Part shown: positions 6,009-10,301 of the stretch, piece after piece
Position numbering within the stretch: the first letter of the stretch is position 1
Layout: each line of letters opens with the position of its first letter
Translations under genes and position numbers: made by a program
Notes under the pieces: model-generated
Told to the model about the DNA's origin: nothing
Seen by the model: only the letters and a program-made list of their open reading frames with translations
Database searches by the model: none
Source of the DNA: Firmicutes bacterium CAG:555
GTDB taxonomy: Bacteria; Bacillota; Clostridia; Oscillospirales; Oscillospiraceae
NCBI GenBank assembly: GCA_000431075.1
Contig: HF986877.1
Span: 12,392 to 22,692 of the forward strand
Direction of reading: 5' to 3'
Length of the DNA stretch: 10,301 bases

Positions 6009-7427
6009 ATGAAAAGTATCTATTTCAGAAACTTTCTTGCTACCGCAGCTTTGGTTTTGTGCTGCTTCACCATTATCGGTGCGGCCTTCTTCTTTCTCGG
6101 GCGCAGCTATCTTATTAACAGCACCCGTGAGAGCATGAACGCCAGTGCCGATGAGGTCGTTCGTGCCGCAGCCGCCGTCAGCCGTGAGCAGTCGCTGTCT
6201 TCGTGGAGCCTGCGCATGACGATAAGCCCCATCGCAAATAGCACCTCGTGCCATATATTCATAAGCGATCAGGACGGTCTTGTGCTGTCCTGTTCCGATT
6301 TGGTGCCATACTGCGAGCATACGGGCAAAAAGCTCGATCAAACGGTGGTGAACACCCTGCATGTCGAGAAAAAGCTCGACCGGCTCACCACGCTTGCCGG
6401 CTTTTATCACGAGCAGCGGCTCGTTGTGGCAAAGCCCATCGAGACCGACGGCAGTGTCATAGGCTATGTGTTCGTATCCTCGGACAACGCTTCCGTTCTC
6501 GATACATGGAAGACATTTATCGGCGTTGCGCTCACCGTGGGCGTTGCCGTTATGCTTATTGCAATGCTCATGTCGCTTATATTTTCAAAGAAGATGGCAG
6601 AGCCGCTTGACCAGCTGACGGTCGCTTCGAGGAAATTTGCTTTGGGCGACTTTTCGGTGCGTGTGGAAAATACGGAGCGGCGTGACGACGAGATCGGCAC
6701 ACTGCTTGACTCGTTCAACAACATGGCCGACACGCTTGAAAAATCCGACCGCAAGCGTCAGGAGCTCATTGCGAATATATCCCACGAGCTGCGCACCCCC
6801 ATGACCACGATAGCCGGCTTTGCCGACGGTATTATTGACGGTACAATTCCCCGCGAGCAGGAGGATAAGTACCTGCGCAAGATCGCAGACGAAACTCGCA
6901 GGCTCGCCCGCCTGGTGCGCAATATGCTCGACCTTTCGCAGGCCGAGACCAAGGCGGTCGACAAATCAAAGCGCATTAAATTTGACCTTTCCGAGCTTCT
7001 GCTGCAAACGCTTTTGAGCTTTGAAAGCCGTGCAAAGGAAAAAAATCTCGATGTCGACCCTCAGCTTCCCGAGGATCCGATCATCGTTTTTGCCGAGCGT
7101 GACTCGATAACGCAGGTGCTTTATAATCTCACAGACAACGCCGTTAAATTTGCCTCGCCCGGCAGCACGATAAAGATCTTACTGTATAAGCGTGGCGGCA
7201 AAGCATATGTATCTATAAAGGACAAAGGGGAGACTATTCCGCCGGATGACCTGCCGTACATCTTCGACCGTTTCCACAAGTCCGACCGCTCCCGCAGCAT
7301 GGATAAGGACGGCGTGGGGCTCGGACTGTACCTCGTCAAGAGGATCATAAACAGCCACGACGAGGATATTGCGGTCACGAGCCGTGACGGCGTCACCGAA
7401 TTCGTGTTCACCCTGCCTTTGGCATAG
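6009..7427 (+). CDS. Membrane sensor histidine kinase with HAMP domain
   Basis: The 472 residues form a classical sensor: TM1 at about 8-31, an extracellular sensor region (about 32-168), TM2 at about 169-192, HAMP at about 193-245, the H-box NISHELRTPM with phosphorylated His259, a dimerisation helix pair to about 320, and a HATPase domain with N-box NLTDN (373-377) and G2-box GVGLGL. Two things stand out. The G1 box, usually DxGxG, reads DKGET (405-409), so its second glycine is missing. The extracellular part has three cysteines, Cys81, Cys95 and Cys102, within 22 residues. The ATG follows the regulator's TAA with no spacing, and no good ribosome site is seen, so translation is probably coupled. 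The stimulus is unknown; the downstream HtrA gene hints at envelope protein stress. Confidence 0.94.
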   Translation: MKSIYFRNFLATAALVLCCFTIIGAAFFFLGRSYLINSTRESMNASADEVVRAAAAVSREQSLSSWSLRMTISPIANSTSCHIFISDQDGLVLSCSDLVPYCEHTGKKLDQTVVNTLHVEKKLDRLTTLAGFYHEQRLVVAKPIETDGSVIGYVFVSSDNASVLDTWKTFIGVALTVGVAVMLIAMLMSLIFSKKMAEPLDQLTVASRKFALGDFSVRVENTERRDDEIGTLLDSFNNMADTLEKSDRKRQELIANISHELRTPMTTIAGFADGIIDGTIPREQEDKYLRKIADETRRLARLVRNMLDLSQAETKAVDKSKRIKFDLSELLLQTLLSFESRAKEKNLDVDPQLPEDPIIVFAERDSITQVLYNLTDNAVKFASPGSTIKILLYKRGGKAYVSIKDKGETIPPDDLPYIFDRFHKSDRSRSMDKDGVGLGLYLVKRIINSHDEDIAVTSRDGVTEFVFTLPLA

Positions 7428-7439
7428 AAAGAGGATCTT

Positions 7440-8705
7440 ATGAGCTGGTACGATAACAACGATAACTGGTATAAACCAAACTACACGCAGCAGGCTTCGG
7501 CGGTGCAGCGCCCGCAGGCAAAGCTCCCGGGCAATCGCCGCACCCGCATAATCGCACTGATACTGTGCGCAGTTTTGCTGCTCGGCGGTATGATCTATGC
7601 CGCTCTTACAGCCGATTGGAGCGGCGAACAGACGAACGCCGACGGCATGCCCAAAAGCTACATGACCTATTTTGAGGACTATTACTCGACGGCGTCAAAG
7701 ACCCCGTCGAGCATCAAGCTCGAAAAGGTCGCAGACCGTGGCTCGCTCACGCTGCAAACGGGCTCATCCGGCGCAGCGAAGCTCAGCTACAATGAGATAT
7801 TCCAAAAATGCTCGCCCTCTGTCGTCGGTATCAAGTCCTTTGACGGCAAAAGCAGCGACTCGTATAGCTGGGGCAGCGGAATCGTCGTCTCCTCGGACGG
7901 CTACATTCTCACAAACACCCATGTCATCGACGAAGGCGAGCGTGCGACCGTACAGCTTTACGACGGAACGACCTGTGCCGCTAAGCTCGTCGCCGCCGAC
8001 TCGCAGAGCGATGTTGCGATATTGAAGATAGAAAAAACCGGCCTCACGCCGGCGGTGTTCGCAAGCTCGAAGAACATTCAAACGGGCGATGCCGTCTGTG
8101 CTATCGGCAACCCACTCAGCCCCGATTACAGTCTCACGATGACAAGCGGTATCATCTCCGCAACAAGCCGTGAGATCAGCTACAACGGCGCCGTCATGAA
8201 GCTTTTACAGACCGACACCTCCATCAACGAGGGCAACTCCGGCGGTCCGCTGTTCAACGACCGTGGGCAGGTCATCGGCATCACTAACATGAAGATCGTC
8301 TCAAGCTTCTCGAACATCGAGGGCATCGGCTTTGCCATTCCGTCGGACACTCTGCAAAGCATCGTTGCTGCTCTCATGAATGACGGTGCGGTGTACGGCC
8401 GCTCGACCATCGGCGTGACGGTCGGACCCATAAGCGAGGACATCGCCGATTACTACGACATCCCCGTAGGGCTGTATGTCTCTGAGGTGCTGGATAACTC
8501 CGATGCGCAGAAGCAGGGCATCAAAAAGGGCGATATCATCACAAAGGTCAACGGCAAGGATGCGCACTCGACCTCCGATATCGCCGAGGAAAAATCCAAG
8601 CTCGACATCGGCGATACCATAGATTTCACTGTCTGGCGCAGCGGCTCGACCTTCAAAGTCTCCGTCAAGATCATGGACTCGGTAGACATCTACAATGCAA
8701 AATAA
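7440..8705 (+). CDS. Membrane-anchored HtrA/DegP-like serine protease (S1C) with PDZ domain
   Basis: This 421-residue protease should sit in the membrane with its catalytic part outside the cell, degrading or handling misfolded envelope proteins. A hydrophilic Tyr/Asn/Trp-rich cytosolic tail (1-35) precedes one membrane segment (about 37-59) and a linker. The trypsin-like domain (about 118-310) has the full triad: His161 in TNTHVID, Asp191 in SDVAI and Ser267 in GNSGGPLF, with spacing close to E. coli DegP. A single PDZ domain follows (about 320-415), with GLYVSEVLDNSDAQKQG and KGDIITKVNG. AGAGGA lies a few bases before the ATG, 12 nt after the kinase stop, so it is the third gene of the operon and a probable output of the two-component pair. 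Assignment among htrA, htrB and yyxA types cannot be made, so no symbol is given. Confidence 0.93.
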   Translation: MSWYDNNDNWYKPNYTQQASAVQRPQAKLPGNRRTRIIALILCAVLLLGGMIYAALTADWSGEQTNADGMPKSYMTYFEDYYSTASKTPSSIKLEKVADRGSLTLQTGSSGAAKLSYNEIFQKCSPSVVGIKSFDGKSSDSYSWGSGIVVSSDGYILTNTHVIDEGERATVQLYDGTTCAAKLVAADSQSDVAILKIEKTGLTPAVFASSKNIQTGDAVCAIGNPLSPDYSLTMTSGIISATSREISYNGAVMKLLQTDTSINEGNSGGPLFNDRGQVIGITNMKIVSSFSNIEGIGFAIPSDTLQSIVAALMNDGAVYGRSTIGVTVGPISEDIADYYDIPVGLYVSEVLDNSDAQKQGIKKGDIITKVNGKDAHSTSDIAEEKSKLDIGDTIDFTVWRSGSTFKVSVKIMDSVDIYNAK

Positions 8706-8707
8706 AT

Positions 8708-8743
8708 AAAACCGGCTCACCTAACAAGGTGAGCCGGTTTTTT
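8708..8743. terminator. Bidirectional intrinsic terminator (HtrA operon / degV)
   Basis: The GC-rich stem AACCGGCTCACCT (8710-8722) pairs exactly with 8727-8739 around an AACA loop, and A/T pairs extend it outward. A T6 run ends at 8743 on the + strand. On the other strand the stem is followed by TTTTATTTATTTT. It lies between the HtrA stop (8705) and the degV stop (8789) and can serve both converging units. Confidence 0.92.
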
Positions 8744-8788
8744 CGTGTGTGGGCGATTATCTGTAATAAAACATCAACAACAAAAACT

Positions 8789-9670
8789 TTACCTGTCTGA
8801 GCGGAAGCCGGGCTTGCCGACAAAGAAGAGGGCGAGGGTGTCCGGGCCGACATGGGCGCCGGTCACGGGCTCGTAGCACTCGATGATAATGTCCTTGGGC
8901 GGAGCGATCTCACGCAGGCGGGCGGCCAGATGCTCGGCATCTTCGGCACAGTCGGCGTGGGCGATCCCGACGATATTCTCACCGGCGTTTTCAACATACT
9001 TCTCGTACACCTTGGCGAGCCCCTCGATGGCTCTGCGTCTGCCGCGCTCCTTTTTGATGCAGACTATCTTGCCCTGCTCGTCGCCGATGAGCAGCGGCTT
9101 TATCTGCAAAACCGAGCCTGCCAGCGCAACGGCGTTTGAGAGCCTGCCGGTGCGCCTGAGGTGCATAAGGTCGTCGACCATGAATATCTGACACATGCTG
9201 TAGCTCAGCTCATTGAGCTTGCGCTCTATCTCGTCAATATCCATGCCCGCATTGACATACTCGACCGCCTTGAGCACGACAATACCCTCGGCGAGCGAGG
9301 CGCTGAGCGTGTCGACGGCACGCAGATCCCTCTCGGGATACTTTGCCTTGAGCTGTTCGATGGCCATTTTCGCCGAAGCGAACGAGCCGCTGATGCCCGA
9401 GGACATACCGACATACAAAATGTCGTCACCGGCCTGCAGGGCGGGCTCCATGTACTCCTCAAATCTGTAGGGGTTGACCTGCGAGGTGTTGACGCTTGCG
9501 TGCTTTCTTATCGCACCGTAGTAGCCGGCACCGTCAAATTTACGGGTGTCGGTGCACATAAGCTCCTCGCCGTTGAGGATATACGACAGCGGGACGACGG
9601 TGATGCCGAGCGCCTCGGTCGTATCTGTGGACAGGTTTGCGGATGTATCGGTAAAAATGCGGTAACTCAT
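8789..9670 (-). CDS. DegV family fatty-acid-binding protein
   Basis: The 293 residues make a complete DegV protein, a two-domain cytosolic fold that binds a single long-chain fatty acid; in some Firmicutes such proteins (FakB) hand the fatty acid to the kinase FakA for phosphorylation. Landmarks are the start YRIFTDTSANLS (3-14), NTSQVNP (61-67), the MSSGISGS binding loop (89-96), the LRRTGRLS motif (171-178) with KPLL (191-194), and the C-terminal GAHVGPDTLALFF (271-283). No fakA is visible here, so a role as FakB is possible but not shown. AAGGAG (9676-9681 region) lies 5 nt before the ATG at 9670. Its promoter overlaps a perfect palindrome, which suggests dedicated regulation, and it is divergent from a DUF1836 gene. 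Confidence 0.93.
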   Translation of the reverse strand: MSYRIFTDTSANLSTDTTEALGITVVPLSYILNGEELMCTDTRKFDGAGYYGAIRKHASVNTSQVNPYRFEEYMEPALQAGDDILYVGMSSGISGSFASAKMAIEQLKAKYPERDLRAVDTLSASLAEGIVVLKAVEYVNAGMDIDEIERKLNELSYSMCQIFMVDDLMHLRRTGRLSNAVALAGSVLQIKPLLIGDEQGKIVCIKKERGRRRAIEGLAKVYEKYVENAGENIVGIAHADCAEDAEHLAARLREIAPPKDIIIECYEPVTGAHVGPDTLALFFVGKPGFRSDR

Positions 9671-9685
9671 AGTAACTCCTTATGC

Positions 9686-9708
9686 AATCTAATCTGCCAG
9701 ATTAGATT
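9686..9708. promoter_or_regulatory. Perfect 23-bp palindrome at the degV promoter (operator candidate)
   Basis: The arms AATCTAATCTG (9686-9696) and CAGATTAGATT (9698-9708) are exact reverse complements around one central base. It overlaps the degV -10 and the predicted transcription start and ends just before the ribosome site. This size and position suit a dimeric repressor site. It is not followed by a T-tract in either direction, so a terminator is unlikely. Confidence 0.65.
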
Positions 9709-9732
9709 ATCACGGTATTAAGATTATGTCAA
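9706..9732 (-). promoter_or_regulatory. Promoter of degV
   Basis: On the minus strand a perfect TTGACA -35 (9727-9732) and GATAAT -10 (9706-9711) are separated by 15 nt, shorter than the usual 17. The predicted start, near 9699, lies inside the palindrome. An alternative -10 two bases further (TAATCT) restores the 17-nt spacing but fits the consensus worse. Confidence 0.65.
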
Positions 9733-9754
9733 GTCTAAAAAGTTAAACTTGTCA

Positions 9755-9784
9755 TTGACTGCCGGATTATTTGTGTGCTAAAAT
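9755..9784 (+). promoter_or_regulatory. Promoter of the DUF1836 gene
   Basis: TTGACT (-35, 9755-9760) and TAAAAT (-10, 9779-9784) are 18 nt apart, and TGC right before the -10 makes it an extended -10. The start is expected near 9791, shortly before the AGGAG ribosome site (9801-9805). Confidence 0.7.
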
Positions 9785-9813
9785 AGCAGGCGAAAGAAAT
9801 AGGAGTGGTTTTG

Positions 9814-10301
9814 ATGACATTGGACAAGGCTCTCGTTGCTGCCAAGCTGCGCAGATGGGAGAAGTATCTGAATAACTACCGGCTGCCGATGTGGGAGGAC
9901 ATACCGGACATCGGGCTTTACATGGAGCAGATAGTGACGCTGCTCAAGGGCTATCTGGACTACCTGCCGCCGGAGCTCAAGGAGGAGCAGTTTATTTCGG
10001 CGGCGACGGTGAATAATTATGTCCGCAAGAGGATAATGCCCGAGCCGATAAAAAAGCGCTACTACCGTACGCACATTGCGTACCTTATCATGATCTGCTC
10101 GCTCAAGCACTGTCTTAGTATTCCCACCTTGCAGACGATGATACCCATGGGGCTGTCCGAGGACGAGCTGCGGGATATATACAACTCCTACGCCAGGCAG
10201 CACAGCCGTGCGGCGGCGTATTTCACAAATCAGGTGCGCCTTGCGGCGGCGGACATTCTCGACCGCGAGGAGACGACCGACATCTCTACCGAGAATGCCG
10301 A
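9814..10301 (+). CDS. DUF1836 domain protein (5' part, runs off the window)
   Basis: An ATG at 9814, 8 nt after AGGAG, opens a frame with no stop up to the window end: 162 complete codons. The protein shows the DUF1836 (YkrK-type) pattern: LPMWEDIPDIGLYMEQIV (24-41), then VNNYVRKRIMPEPIKKRYYRTHIAYLI in two parts, with NNYV at 67-70 and KRYYRTHIAYLI at 81-92. This region resembles the winged helix-turn-helix of MerR-type regulators: a helix ending in NNYV, a turn rich in Pro, then the Arg/Tyr-rich stretch. Function is unknown in the family; DNA binding is inferred. It has its own promoter and is divergent from degV across a 143-bp gap that also holds the degV palindrome, so it is a candidate regulator of degV, without direct proof. 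The C-terminus is missing here. Confidence 0.85.
   Translation, partial: MTLDKALVAAKLRRWEKYLNNYRLPMWEDIPDIGLYMEQIVTLLKGYLDYLPPELKEEQFISAATVNNYVRKRIMPEPIKKRYYRTHIAYLIMICSLKHCLSIPTLQTMIPMGLSEDELRDIYNSYARQHSRAAAYFTNQVRLAAADILDREETTDISTENA

Noticed and set aside
5295..6410. Long minus strand open frames (5295-5813 and 5814-6410) opposite the response regulator and kinase
   Set aside because: They are antisense shadows of well-recognised coding sequence and have no start signals.
9161..9721. Long + strand open frame antisense to degV
   Set aside because: It is the complement of a clear DegV gene in a GC-rich codon context, with no ribosome site or family resemblance.
9778..10203. Minus strand 141-codon frame opposite the DUF1836 gene
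   Set aside because: The + strand frame has a promoter, a ribosome site and a DUF1836 pattern; the antisense frame has none of these.

Overview
The window reads as a chromosomal core segment from a Gram-positive anaerobe of the class Clostridia, most plausibly the Oscillospiraceae/Ruminococcaceae; the genus cannot be fixed from the sequence. Supporting points are an HrcA-type CIRCE operator before groES-groEL, strong AGGAGG-like ribosome sites with short spacing, sigma-A-type promoters, a DegV protein, a DUF1836 protein, and a PhoB-type two-component pair followed by a membrane-anchored HtrA protease. Coding DNA is fairly GC-rich and intergenic DNA is AT-rich. I see no prophage, CRISPR array, tRNA, rRNA or insertion sequence.

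Layout. (1) Positions 1-52 hold the last codons of an unidentified gene. (2) 53-356 is a gene-free stretch packed with hairpins, bounded by near-identical inverted ends (65-77 and 315-327); it resembles a small non-autonomous repeat element. (3) prmA (+) ends in a perfect 15-bp stem that includes its stop codon. (4) An SseB-domain gene (+) has its own extended -10 promoter, with a long inverted repeat over the -35. (5) A bidirectional terminator separates it from groEL and groES (-), which are preceded by a perfect CIRCE operator extended to 15-bp arms. (6) Upstream of groES on the same strand lies a THUMP/class I methyltransferase of the RlmL/YpsC type. (7) A divergent promoter region leads to a three-gene + strand operon: response regulator, sensor histidine kinase and HtrA-like protease, closed by a bidirectional terminator. 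(8) degV (-) and (9) a DUF1836 gene (+, cut by the window end) are divergent, with a perfect 23-bp palindrome over the degV -10/start region.

Functionally the window is dominated by protein quality control and translation upkeep: GroESL folds cytosolic proteins, the two-component/HtrA operon looks like an envelope stress circuit, and PrmA and the RlmL-like enzyme modify ribosomal protein and rRNA. Nothing here amounts to a clearly new system. The points most worth checking are the hairpin-rich element before prmA, the cysteine-containing sensor domain and altered G1 box of the kinase, and the degV operator-like palindrome beside the DUF1836 gene.
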